Below, piece by piece: positions 5,991 to 12,875 of a stretch of 35,780 nucleotides of DNA (positions are counted from its first letter, which is position 1; each line of letters begins with the position of its first letter). Location of the stretch: the NCBI GenBank assembly GCA_945873305.1, contig CAMCCX010000024.1:1-35780 (forward strand), read 5' to 3'. The notes beneath the pieces are model-generated. The model made no database searches, was not told where the DNA came from, and saw only the letters and a list, made by a program, of their open reading frames with translations. The DNA is from Akkermansia muciniphila. GTDB lineage: Bacteria; Verrucomicrobiota; Verrucomicrobiia; Verrucomicrobiales; Akkermansiaceae. A program made the position numbers and the translations under genes.

Positions 5991-7718
5991 ATGAGCAAAA
6001 ACCAAATGGACGGCGCACAAGCGCTTATCAAGACCCTCGACGACCTCGGGATCGAATACATCTTCGGCTACTCCGGCGGAGCGGCCATCCCGATTTTCGA
6101 CGCGCTCGAGACGGTCAAAACCAAGATGAAGTTCATCCTCGTCCGCCACGAGCAGGGCGCGGTGCACATGGCAGACGGCTACGCCCGCGCCACCGGCCGC
6201 CCGGCCGCCGTGCTGGTGACTTCCGGCCCCGGCGCGGGAAACACCGTCACCGGTTTGATGACCGCAATGATGGATTCCGTCCCGATGCTGGTGATTTGCG
6301 GCCAGACGGTGACGTGGATGCTCGGCAAGGACGCGTTCCAGGAAGCCGACATTTTCGGCATCACCATCCCGGTGGTGAAGCACAACTACCTCTGCAAGGA
6401 CACCAACGCCCTGCCGCGGATCGCCCGCGAGGCCTATCACATCGCCACCACCGGCCGCCCCGGTCCGGTGCTCATCGACGTGCCGAAGGACATTTCCCAA
6501 GGCCCGTTCTCCGGTGACATGAACCCGACCTTCGACCTGCCAGGCTACGATCCGACCACGGCGTTCAAGATTTGTCCGCAAGCCATCAAGCAAGCGACCG
6601 ATCTCATCGCCAAGGCCAAGCGCCCGGTGATTCTCGCCGGCCAAGGCTGCATGATCGCCCGCGCGGACAAGGAACTCATGCACTTGGCGGAAACGCTCAA
6701 TTGCCCCGTCACCTCGACGCTGCTAGGCAAAGGCGTCTTCCCGGAAGACCACCCGCTCTCGCTCGGCATGCTCGGCATGCACGGCACCGCCTACGCGAAC
6801 AAGGCGATGGTCGAGTGCGACTTGCTCATCAACATCGGCTCGCGCTTCGACGACCGGATCATCGGTCAGCCCTCGAAATTCTGCGCCACCGCCAACATCA
6901 TCCACATCGACATCGACCCCGCGGAAATGGGCAAGATGGTCCGCGCGCACGTGGAAATCGTCGGCGACGCCAAGGCCGCGCTCACCGAGATCAACGAGAA
7001 AATCGGCCCGCTCGAAACCACCGAGTGGATCGCCAAGCTCGACGGTTATAAGAAGAAATTCCCGCTCACCTATAAGAAACAAGGCGGCCTCCGCATGCAG
7101 CAGGTGATCGACGAGCTCTATCAACTCACCGAAGGCAAAGCCATCGTCTCCACCGACGTGGGCCAGCACCAGATGTGGGCGGCGCAGTTCTACAAGAACC
7201 ACGAGTCCTATCACTGGCTCTCCTCCGGCGGCGCCGGCACCATGGGCTTCGGCTTCCCCGCCGCCATCGGCGCGCAACTCGCCTGCCCGGACAAAATGGT
7301 CATTTCCATCTCCGGCGACGGCGGATTCCAGATGACCTTGTTCGAACTCGCCACCGCGGCGATTCACAAGCTGCCGATCAAAATCGTCGTCCTCAACAAC
7401 CACTATCTCGGCATGGTCCGCCAGTGGCAGGAGCTGTTCTATGACGACCGCACCTCCGGCGTGGACCTCATCGGCAACCCGGATTTCTGCAAACTCGCCG
7501 CCGCCTATGGCATCCCGTCCGTGCACATCAAGCGCCCGGCCGATGTCACCAAACAGTTGGAAAAAGCCCTCGCCTACAATGACGGCCCCATCCTCATCCA
7601 CGCCGAGTGTGTGAAAACCGACAACGTTTTCCCGATGATTCCCGCCGGCGCCGCCCTCGAGGACATGATCACCGAAGCACCGAAAACCAAGATGGCCAAG
7701 CCCGTCGGTTCCACGTGA
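5991..7718 (+). CDS. ilvB: Acetolactate synthase, large (catalytic) subunit
   Basis: This enzyme joins two pyruvates, or pyruvate and 2-ketobutyrate, to make acetolactate or acetohydroxybutyrate, the first common step of valine, leucine and isoleucine synthesis. It uses thiamine diphosphate, FAD and magnesium in the cytoplasm. The 575 residues match the usual length. Visible motifs are the catalytic Glu in [19 protein letters not shown] (about residue 52), a central FAD-domain segment ([20 protein letters not shown]), and the thiamine-binding GDGGFQM followed by IVVLNN (about 442-470). I chose ATG at 5991 ([10 protein letters not shown]), because the 17 in-frame residues upstream do not resemble the family. 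The small subunit follows 117 bases later. Confidence 0.96.
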   Translation: MSKNQMDGAQALIKTLDDLGIEYIFGYSGGAAIPIFDALETVKTKMKFILVRHEQGAVHMADGYARATGRPAAVLVTSGPGAGNTVTGLMTAMMDSVPMLVICGQTVTWMLGKDAFQEADIFGITIPVVKHNYLCKDTNALPRIAREAYHIATTGRPGPVLIDVPKDISQGPFSGDMNPTFDLPGYDPTTAFKICPQAIKQATDLIAKAKRPVILAGQGCMIARADKELMHLAETLNCPVTSTLLGKGVFPEDHPLSLGMLGMHGTAYANKAMVECDLLINIGSRFDDRIIGQPSKFCATANIIHIDIDPAEMGKMVRAHVEIVGDAKAALTEINEKIGPLETTEWIAKLDGYKKKFPLTYKKQGGLRMQQVIDELYQLTEGKAIVSTDVGQHQMWAAQFYKNHESYHWLSSGGAGTMGFGFPAAIGAQLACPDKMVISISGDGGFQMTLFELATAAIHKLPIKIVVLNNHYLGMVRQWQELFYDDRTSGVDLIGNPDFCKLAAAYGIPSVHIKRPADVTKQLEKALAYNDGPILIHAECVKTDNVFPMIPAGAALEDMITEAPKTKMAKPVGST

Positions 7719-7732
7719 TGAAACAAGTGCCG

Positions 7733-7811
7733 AGTGATCAGTGAGCAGTGATCAGATCATTACTCACGACTGCCCGGTTCCCAATCGCCTCTTTTCTGAT
7801 CACTGATCACT
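7733..7811. repeat. Palindromic GTGATCAGTGA repeat between ilvB and ilvN
   Basis: The left arm at 7733-7756 is made of AGTGATCAGTGA plus CAGTGATCAGA. The right arm at 7795-7811 is TCTGATCACTGATCACT, the inverse of those units, with a 38-base loop. Transcribed RNA could fold into a long hairpin between the two subunit genes. It is probably a dispersed palindromic repeat, but it could affect stability or relative expression of the two cistrons. Confidence 0.65.
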
Positions 7812-7835
7812 TCCCACTTAAAACTTCATTTTCCC

Positions 7836-8381
7836 ATGCCTCAATCCATCGTCACCACCGACACGCCCGTTGCCGCCCCGGCGGTCCCTCGCGGCCCGAG
7901 CCACACCCTGTCCGTTCTCGTTAGCAACGAGCCCGGCGTCCTGATGCGGATCTGCCAGGTCTTCTCCCGCCGTGGATTCAACATCGACTCACTCGTGGTT
8001 TCCGAGGGCCGGAACGTGAACTTCTCCCGCATGACCATCGGCATTTCCGGTGATCCGCAGGGACTCTCACAGATCATCATGCAGGTCGGCAAACTCATCG
8101 ACGTGATCCATTGCTCGGAGCACACCTTCGACGACTCGGTGACCAAGGAGATGATCCTCATCAAGATCCAGTGCTCGCCGACCGAGCGCTCGCAGGCCTT
8201 GCAAATCGCCGAGCATTTCTCCGGGAAAACCGTCGATCTCACGCCCACCTCGATGATCGTGATGCTCAACGGCGACAGCCTGAAGATCGACGCCGCGATC
8301 ACCATGTTCTCGCAGTTTAACATTATTGAGACCGTCCGCACCGGCAAGGTCGTGATGGCCCGCGGCGAGCAGCCGACCTGA
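7836..8381 (+). CDS. ilvN: Acetolactate synthase, small (regulatory) subunit
   Basis: This 181-residue protein activates the IlvB catalytic subunit and usually makes it sensitive to valine. An N-terminal ACT domain is clear: HTLSVLVSNEPGVLMRICQV, then RRGFNIDSLVV and FSRMTI. A second regulatory half follows, with KEMILIKIQC and TPTSMIVMLNGDSLKIDAAI. About 25 Pro/Ala/Thr-rich residues precede the ACT domain. It lies 117 bases after ilvB, separated by a palindromic repeat, and ends 30 bases before a strong terminator, so ilvBN probably form one transcription unit. Family members are also named IlvH. Confidence 0.95.
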   Translation: MPQSIVTTDTPVAAPAVPRGPSHTLSVLVSNEPGVLMRICQVFSRRGFNIDSLVVSEGRNVNFSRMTIGISGDPQGLSQIIMQVGKLIDVIHCSEHTFDDSVTKEMILIKIQCSPTERSQALQIAEHFSGKTVDLTPTSMIVMLNGDSLKIDAAITMFSQFNIIETVRTGKVVMARGEQPT

Positions 8382-8411
8382 CGCCACTCGGCGGTCGCCG
8401 CTGGAATTCCA

Positions 8412-8450
8412 CTCCAGGCATCCCCCGGAATCCCGGGCGGATGCCTGGAG
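8412..8450 (+). terminator. Rho-independent terminator of ilvBN
   Basis: A perfect 12-bp stem (CTCCAGGCATCC at 8412-8423 with GGATGCCTGGAG at 8439-8450) has a nested CCCGG/CCGGG-type inner pairing and is followed directly by TTTTT. It lies 30 bases after the ilvN stop codon. Confidence 0.9.
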
Positions 8451-8574
8451 TTTTTCCGTTTGGACCCGGCGGCAAATCCCCAACTGTTGGGAAGGTCTCA
8501 CAATTGTGTTGCCTCCAAGGGGGTTTGTTACTAATGAATCAACTCTTATTGGTCTCAATCTATCAATCCCCCCC

Positions 8575-9303
8575 ATGAACCATTCACTTCTGCCTGTTAC
8601 CATTGCGTTTATATTAAACGCCGCGAATGCCGATGCTGCCATCGTATCGCTGGTATCGGGCACTTATTCCGAGAACTTCAATCTGATCACCACGACCGCT
8701 GCGGCCGGTTGGGATGTCAGGACCGGGGCGACGGCCGCTTCCTTGGGCACCGTCGGCACTTACACGACCTCCACTTGGGCCGATACTGGCGTTGCGTTTA
8801 AAAATTTCGCCGCGGCGAGCACGGGAGCTGTGAGCACATCCGCCGTGCAGGCGGCGGCATCAGACCGGGCACTTGGAATCAGGCAGGGCGGTTCATTCGG
8901 CGATCCGGGTGCCGCTTTCAATTTCAACTTCTCGTCGTCCGGCCTATCGGTGCAGAGCATCACGATCCATTTGCAGATGCTGAGCGTGCAGACCCGGTCC
9001 ACGGTGTGGAGTGTTCAATGTGGCATCGGCGCGTCACCCACTTCATTCATTCCGCTAGCCACATTCAACGATCCCGGGGCCTTTGGGTCGACGACCTTGA
9101 CGATCCAGTCCGCGACTTTGGAAACGGCTCTCGACAATCAGGCGCAAGCTTGGTTCCGCATTGTCGCGCTCTCCCAAACGACCAGTTCTGGCAACCGGGA
9201 TTCCTTCGCGATTGATAATTTCAGCATCACCGCCGTCCCCGAGCCCGCCGCCGCGGTTCTCGCCGCTCTCGGGCTTTTCCGGATTCTCCGCCGCCGCCGC
9301 TAG
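8575..9303 (+). CDS. PEP-CTERM protein with beta-sandwich-like body
   Basis: ATG at 8575 (MNHSLLPVTIAF) gives a signal peptide ending near ADA-A. The protein is 242 residues long and ends with a PEP-CTERM tail: VPEPAAAVLAALGL then RILRRRR. The body starts GTYSENFNLI and ends RDSFAIDNFSI, a pattern shared with the N-terminal half of the secreted protein at 31462-33192 (GNYSQNFDTL and HGLAIDDVSL). Such domains are common in exported verrucomicrobial proteins and look like a jelly-roll or LamG-type fold, which is my inference. It probably is processed by an exosortase. The frame is open 69 bases upstream of the chosen start, but only the inner Met gives a signal peptide. Confidence 0.85.
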   Translation: MNHSLLPVTIAFILNAANADAAIVSLVSGTYSENFNLITTTAAAGWDVRTGATAASLGTVGTYTTSTWADTGVAFKNFAAASTGAVSTSAVQAAASDRALGIRQGGSFGDPGAAFNFNFSSSGLSVQSITIHLQMLSVQTRSTVWSVQCGIGASPTSFIPLATFNDPGAFGSTTLTIQSATLETALDNQAQAWFRIVALSQTTSSGNRDSFAIDNFSITAVPEPAAAVLAALGLFRILRRRR

Positions 9304-9486
9304 CTGGGTGGTGCCGCACGGGGGCAACTGAAAGTGGCGGGTACCAAGGAGCGCGCGGTATCCGACCGCCGGGAGCATGGAAAGCCCATGTCTAGCGGCT
9401 TCCCTCATCTCATGGTCACCTCATGCGCGTGGGCGGACGGATTCCGCCCTTCCTTGCGACTGACCACACGTTCCGTCGCCCCCGCC

Positions 9487-10065
9487 TCACGCCTCGCGCC
9501 CGCCAAGAATCCGCTGGCCCTGGCGGATGTAGGCGATGCTCGACCAGACCGTGAAAAACGCGGCGACCGCGCACGGATAGGCCGGCGAAATGTCAGTGAC
9601 CCGCAACATCACCCAGCCGATCGCGAACATCTGCGCGACCGTGGTGATCTTGCCGGTCCAGTGCGGGACGATTTTCACCTCCCGGTGGTTCACATAAAGA
9701 ATCTTGATGCCGCCGAGGATGATGCAGTCGCGCACCACGACGATGGCCGCAAACCACAACGGCAGCCGCCAGCCCGGCGCGCCCCAATCGACGAGCGAAA
9801 GAGTGATCACTCCGGATAGAAGCAGCGCCTTGTCCGCGATGGGATCGATGTAGGCGCCGAATTTCGAGCACTGGTTGAAGCGCCGGGCGACCCAGCCGTC
9901 GATCCCGTCGGACGAGGCGGCGAGCACGAAAACCCCGAGCGCCCACCAGCGCAGCGGCTCGGCGGGCTGGCCGGCTTGCACGGTGTGGCCGTAGTAAAAC
10001 GCCAGCGCGACATACACCGGGACCAGGCAGATCCGGGCGATGGTGATTTTACTGGCGAAGGTCAC
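9487..10065 (-). CDS. pgsA: CDP-diacylglycerol--glycerol-3-phosphate 3-phosphatidyltransferase
   Basis: This 192-residue inner-membrane enzyme moves a phosphatidyl group from CDP-diacylglycerol to glycerol-3-phosphate, the committed step to phosphatidylglycerol. The CDP-alcohol phosphatidyltransferase signature is complete: DGIDGWVARR, then FGAYIDPIADK, giving the D-x2-D-G-x2-A-R-x8-G-x3-D-x3-D pattern at about residues 53-75. Several hydrophobic segments flank it, and the start (SKITIARICLVPVYV) is typical. The start codon is GTG at 10065. The window also encodes a cardiolipin synthase (23738-25180), which uses the product of this pathway. Phosphatidylglycerol synthase is the likeliest activity, but related enzymes share the motif. 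Confidence 0.88.
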   Translation of the reverse strand: MTFASKITIARICLVPVYVALAFYYGHTVQAGQPAEPLRWWALGVFVLAASSDGIDGWVARRFNQCSKFGAYIDPIADKALLLSGVITLSLVDWGAPGWRLPLWFAAIVVVRDCIILGGIKILYVNHREVKIVPHWTGKITTVAQMFAIGWVMLRVTDISPAYPCAVAAFFTVWSSIAYIRQGQRILGGREA

Positions 10066-10125
10066 GAGCTGATAAAATCAGAGTCGCCGCCCTTGCGAAA
10101 CCTGAAATTTTCCCGGGCGGGCAGT

Positions 10126-10281
10126 CTAATAGACCGGAGCGCCGGCCGAGTCGTCACTTTGCGTGCCTTGGATTTTGGCCTTGGTCCAGTTGTAACCCTG
10201 CACGGTGTCACGGCCGAGCCCGATGCAGGTGTTGCAGGAATTCAGAGCGAGTGCGACTGCCATCACGATGAGCAATTTCAT
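10126..10281 (-). CDS. Entericidin-like small lipoprotein
   Basis: This 51-residue product reads from ATG at 10281: a Lys, a hydrophobic core (LLIVMAVALAL) and a lipobox ending LNSC, so Cys16 should be lipidated. The mature part starts CNTCIGLGRDTVQGYNWTKA, close in style to the entericidin A/B family (C-N-T-x-x-G-x-G-x-D). Entericidins are tiny envelope lipoproteins of poorly settled function, with EcnAB described as an antidote/toxin pair. Only one such gene is visible here. It ends about 60 bases upstream of pgsA on the same strand. The short length and a natural lipobox support a real gene. Confidence 0.75.
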   Translation of the reverse strand: MKLLIVMAVALALNSCNTCIGLGRDTVQGYNWTKAKIQGTQSDDSAGAPVY

Positions 10282-10399
10282 GCCTGTGGCTTAATGGCCG
10301 CATTCGGATTCTGAAAGTCCAAAGTAAGGAAAAGTTTACCAACTGGCGGGCCTCGCCGCCCCCCTTCCACGAAAATGCGGATGGCGGGCGAAAAATGGC

Positions 10400-10427
10400 T
10401 TTACAAGGCAAGGCGGCTGGGTAGTTT
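10400..10427 (+). promoter_or_regulatory. Candidate promoter of the L36 gene
   Basis: TTTACA at 10400-10405 and TAGTTT at 10422-10427 are separated by 16 bases and sit about 50 bases upstream of the L36 start codon. The -10 box is a weak match. No obvious Zur-type palindrome is visible nearby. Confidence 0.35.
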
Positions 10428-10476
10428 TCGCCCCCCGGCGGCGCGTGCCACCACTCATTTTTACCTATCTAAAGCC

Positions 10477-10638
10477 ATGAAAGTTCTCTCATCCCTCGCC
10501 TCCGCCAAACGCCGTCACGCAGATTGCCAAGTGGTGAAACGCAAAGGAACGGTTTACGTCATTTGCAAATCGAACCCGAAGTTCAAGGCCCGCCAAGGCG
10601 CGACGGCTGGCACCCGGCTCTCGAAGAAGGGTCTGTAA
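10477..10638 (+). CDS. rpmJ: Ribosomal protein bL36, zinc-free (YkgO-like) type
   Basis: This 53-residue basic protein is the smallest protein of the large ribosomal subunit. The core reads [20 protein letters not shown], then [21 protein letters not shown]. Ordinary L36 has a C-x2-C...C-x4-H zinc site. Here only two Cys remain and the ligand pattern is broken, as in the E. coli paralogue YkgO, which replaces the zinc form when zinc is scarce. About 12 extra residues ([12 protein letters not shown]) follow the usual end. ATG at 10477 is clear from the family; the frame stays open upstream without similarity. A hairpin terminator follows at 10667-10690. Whether the genome has a second, zinc-binding L36 cannot be seen here. 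Confidence 0.9.
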   Translation: MKVLSSLASAKRRHADCQVVKRKGTVYVICKSNPKFKARQGATAGTRLSKKGL

Positions 10639-10666
10639 TCGATCTTTCAATCCCTCTTTTTGAATC

Positions 10667-10690
10667 AAGCGGCCTTCGGGTCGCTTTTTT
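10667..10690 (+). terminator. Rho-independent terminator after L36
   Basis: AAGCGGCC-TTCG-GGTCGCTT followed by TTTT forms an 8-bp stem (one G-T pair) with a TTCG tetraloop, 28 bases after the L36 stop codon. The last bases abut the end of tcdA on the other strand. Confidence 0.85.
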
Positions 10691-11469
10691 CATGCCCGGG
10701 CGGCGATCTTGTCCAAGACCCGCCCGGCCGCGATCAGGCCGAAGCTGGCGATGAGATGCGCCGCCGAGCCGAAACCGGACGCGCAGTTGAGCCGCTGCGA
10801 GATTTCCTCCGGCTTGTCTTTCGAAACCGTGCCGTCGCACGCGGAATACCACGGCGCTTCATCGGAATAAACCGCGTCGATGCCGAACAAAATCGGCTCC
10901 TGACCTCGGGTGTTTTTCGGAAATCCGAAATCATTTCGCAGGCCGCGGCGGAGCTGGAGCAGCAGGGGATCCATGCCGCTGTATGCCAGATCGGTCACGC
11001 GGATGCGGGTGGGATCGCGCCGCCCGCCCGCGCCGCCGCAGGTGATGGCGTAGATGCCGCGCTGGTGGCACTCGGCGATGAGCAGCGACTTGTGGCGGGC
11101 GTAATCGATGGCGTCGATGACCGCGTCGAAGCCGGCGTCGAGGATTTCCGCGGCGGACTTCTCGTTGAAAAACTTCGGCACGATCTGGATGTCGCAGCCG
11201 GGATGGATCGCCAGCGCGCGGTCGGCCATGGCGTCGGTCTTCTGGCGGCCGATCTGCCCGTCCATCGCGTGGAGCTGGCGGTTGACATTGGTGATGCAGA
11301 TTTCATCCAAGTCCACCAGCGTCAGGTGGCCGATGCCGGAGCGTGCCAGCGATTCCACCGCCCACGAACCGACGCCGCCGACGCCGATCACCGCCACGCG
11401 CGACGCGTGGAAACGGTCCAGCGCCGCCTGGCCGTAAAGCCGCGCGATGCCTCCGAAGCGGTGATTCAT
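10690..11469 (-). CDS. tcdA: tRNA threonylcarbamoyladenosine dehydratase
   Basis: This E1-like enzyme uses ATP to cyclise t6A at position 37 of ANN-decoding tRNAs to ct6A. The start RFGGIARLYGQAALDRF is characteristic of TcdA (formerly CsdL/YgdL). The nucleotide-binding loop VAVIGVGGVGSWAVESLARS and DLDEICITNVNRQ, with the Arg used by ThiF/MoeB-type enzymes, follow at about residues 25-70. Later come DAIDYARHK and ITCGGAGGRRDPTRI, and the C-terminal AAGRVLDKIA. I chose ATG at 11469 (MNHRFGG). A GTG six codons upstream at 11487 is an alternative. With this start the protein has 259 residues, close to the family norm. The gene is divergent from the histone deacetylase homologue. Confidence 0.93.
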   Translation of the reverse strand: MNHRFGGIARLYGQAALDRFHASRVAVIGVGGVGSWAVESLARSGIGHLTLVDLDEICITNVNRQLHAMDGQIGRQKTDAMADRALAIHPGCDIQIVPKFFNEKSAAEILDAGFDAVIDAIDYARHKSLLIAECHQRGIYAITCGGAGGRRDPTRIRVTDLAYSGMDPLLLQLRRGLRNDFGFPKNTRGQEPILFGIDAVYSDEAPWYSACDGTVSKDKPEEISQRLNCASGFGSAAHLIASFGLIAAGRVLDKIAARA

Positions 11470-11590
11470 GGATTCGGTATCGGACACGCGGCGGATTTAT
11501 GAAGCGGGCGGCGGCGAGTCACGATCCGAATTTCACGCGACTCACTTCCCGCTTGGAATTCCGCGCGTTCCGCTGTTGCTTGGCTGCGGG

Positions 11591-12505
11591 ATGCGCTGCT
11601 TTTACTCACAGGAACTCGAACTGGATCTGCCGGCGGAACATCCGTTCCCGATGGAAAAGTTCCGGGTCTCCAAGGACATGCTGCTCGACGGCGGCATCCT
11701 CCGGCCGGAGGAAATCATCGAGGTCCGCGCGGCCGACGTCCACCTGCTCCAGCGCGTCCACGAGAAGGACTACATCCGCAGCATCGAGTCCGGCCTGCTC
11801 GGGCGGAAGGAACAGCTCCTGCTAGGCCTGCCGCTCACGCCCAAGCTCTATCAACGCAGCGTCACCGAGGTCGAGGCCACCCGCCTCGCCTGCCACGCCG
11901 CGCTGGCCGAGGGCGTCGGCGTCTGCCTCGCGGGCGGCACCCACCACGCGTTCCGCGGTCATGGCGAGGGTTATTGCGTTTTCAACGACGTCGCCATCGC
12001 CATCCGCGACCTGCAGGACAAGCAGCCTAACATCAAGATCATGGTCGTGGACACCGACGCCCACCAGGGCAACGGCACCGCCGCGCTGCTCGGCGACGAC
12101 CCGCGCGTTTTCACCTACTCGATCCACGTCGGCCGGAACTATCCGACGAAAAAAGTCACCGGCACGCTCGACATCGAAACGGTCCGCTACGTCGAGGGCG
12201 AGATGTATCTGAAGCAGCTCTTCGTCAGCCTCGCCGGCGCGCTTGACGCCTTCGCGCCGGACCTGGTCATCTGGATTTCCGGCGCGGACAACCACCGCAA
12301 CGACCGCTTCGGGCAAATGCACCTTTCGCTCAAGGACATCCAGCGGCGCGACGAGGTCCTGCTAGGCGCGTTCATCAAGAACCGCATCCCGGTGGCCGTG
12401 CTCTACGGCGGCGGCTACAACCGCCAGCCGGAGTTCACCGCGAAACTCCACCGCAACACCATCGCCACCGCCAAGAAACTCGCCACCGAGTTCCGCGGGA
12501 TTTGA
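11591..12505 (+). CDS. Histone deacetylase superfamily protein, class IV-like
   Basis: This 304-residue zinc hydrolase homologue has the arginase-deacetylase fold motifs in order. GGTHHAFRGHGEGYCVFND carries the paired His at about residues 118-119. VDTDAHQGNGTA carries the zinc ligands Asp and His at about 156-158. ISGADNHRNDRFG carries the third Asp ligand, and VLYGGGYN carries the catalytic Tyr. The Gln in DAHQGNG, where most classes have DxHHG, is a mark of class IV (HDAC11-type) enzymes. Bacterial members may remove acyl groups from proteins, polyamines or acetoin-related substrates; which applies here is unknown. ATG at 11591 (MRCFYSQELELD) is preferred over the open frame reaching back to 11468. 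Confidence 0.88.
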   Translation: MRCFYSQELELDLPAEHPFPMEKFRVSKDMLLDGGILRPEEIIEVRAADVHLLQRVHEKDYIRSIESGLLGRKEQLLLGLPLTPKLYQRSVTEVEATRLACHAALAEGVGVCLAGGTHHAFRGHGEGYCVFNDVAIAIRDLQDKQPNIKIMVVDTDAHQGNGTAALLGDDPRVFTYSIHVGRNYPTKKVTGTLDIETVRYVEGEMYLKQLFVSLAGALDAFAPDLVIWISGADNHRNDRFGQMHLSLKDIQRRDEVLLGAFIKNRIPVAVLYGGGYNRQPEFTAKLHRNTIATAKKLATEFRGI

Positions 12506-12550
12506 GAGAAGAGGAACCGCGGATGGACGCGGATCAACACGTGGCCACAA

Positions 12551-12583
12551 AAAACCCTGCAACCTTGTGAGTTGCAGGGTTTT
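12551..12583. terminator. Bidirectional terminator between deacetylase gene and tRNA-Arg
   Basis: AAAACCCTGCAAC at 12551-12563 and GTTGCAGGGTTTT at 12571-12583 form a perfect 13-bp stem with a 7-base loop, flanked by A and T runs. It can serve the plus-strand deacetylase gene (46 bases upstream) and the minus-strand tRNA (6 bases away). Confidence 0.9.
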
Positions 12584-12588
12584 AAGAG

Positions 12589-12665
12589 TGGTACACCCGA
12601 AGGGACTCGAACCCCTAACCTTCTGATTCGTAGTCAGACGCTCTATCCAATTGAGCTACGGGTGC
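12589..12665 (-). tRNA. tRNA-Arg (anticodon ACG)
   Basis: The minus strand folds into a complete cloverleaf: acceptor GCACCCG/CGGGTGT, D arm GCTC/GAGC, anticodon arm TCTGA-CTACGAA-TCAGA with anticodon ACG, and T arm with GGTTCGAGTCC. CCA is encoded at the 3' end (12589-12591). The first acceptor pair is G-T. A34 is probably edited to inosine, as in other bacterial tRNA-Arg(ACG). A terminator follows at 12551-12583. Confidence 0.97.
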
Positions 12666-12687
12666 TTTGCGCTAGGCGCGGGGCGGA

Positions 12688-12716
12688 AAGAAGCCGATTT
12701 TTCCAGCTCCTGTCAA
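12688..12716 (-). promoter_or_regulatory. Candidate promoter of tRNA-Arg
   Basis: On the minus strand a perfect TTGACA (12716-12711) lies 17 bases before a weak -10 candidate, CTTCTT (12693-12688), about 23 bases upstream of the mature tRNA 5' end. Only the -35 box is convincing. Confidence 0.4.
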
Positions 12717-12875
12717 GAATTTCGGCACGAATATTTTACGGGTGCCCCGGTGAGCCGTTTGATCTGGCGATGGAGGCGGGTTTCCCGGCTTCAAGAGAGG
12801 CGGAACATGCGGAAAACGATCCCACCCGAAAAAGAGAATTGCGGGGGGGCGTGCTTGGATTGCTAGAATCCGAGA

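Noticed and set aside
6723-7601. 292-codon open frame antisense to ilvB
   Set aside because: Its composition (Asp/Val/His/Gly-rich) is that of a reverse reading of a GC-rich gene, and ilvB is beyond doubt.
9431-9449. GGGCGGA-CGGAT-TCCGCCC hairpin as terminator of the PEP-CTERM gene or pgsA
   Set aside because: A perfect 7-bp stem but no T run on either side; it may be another small palindrome, so I did not list it as a terminator.
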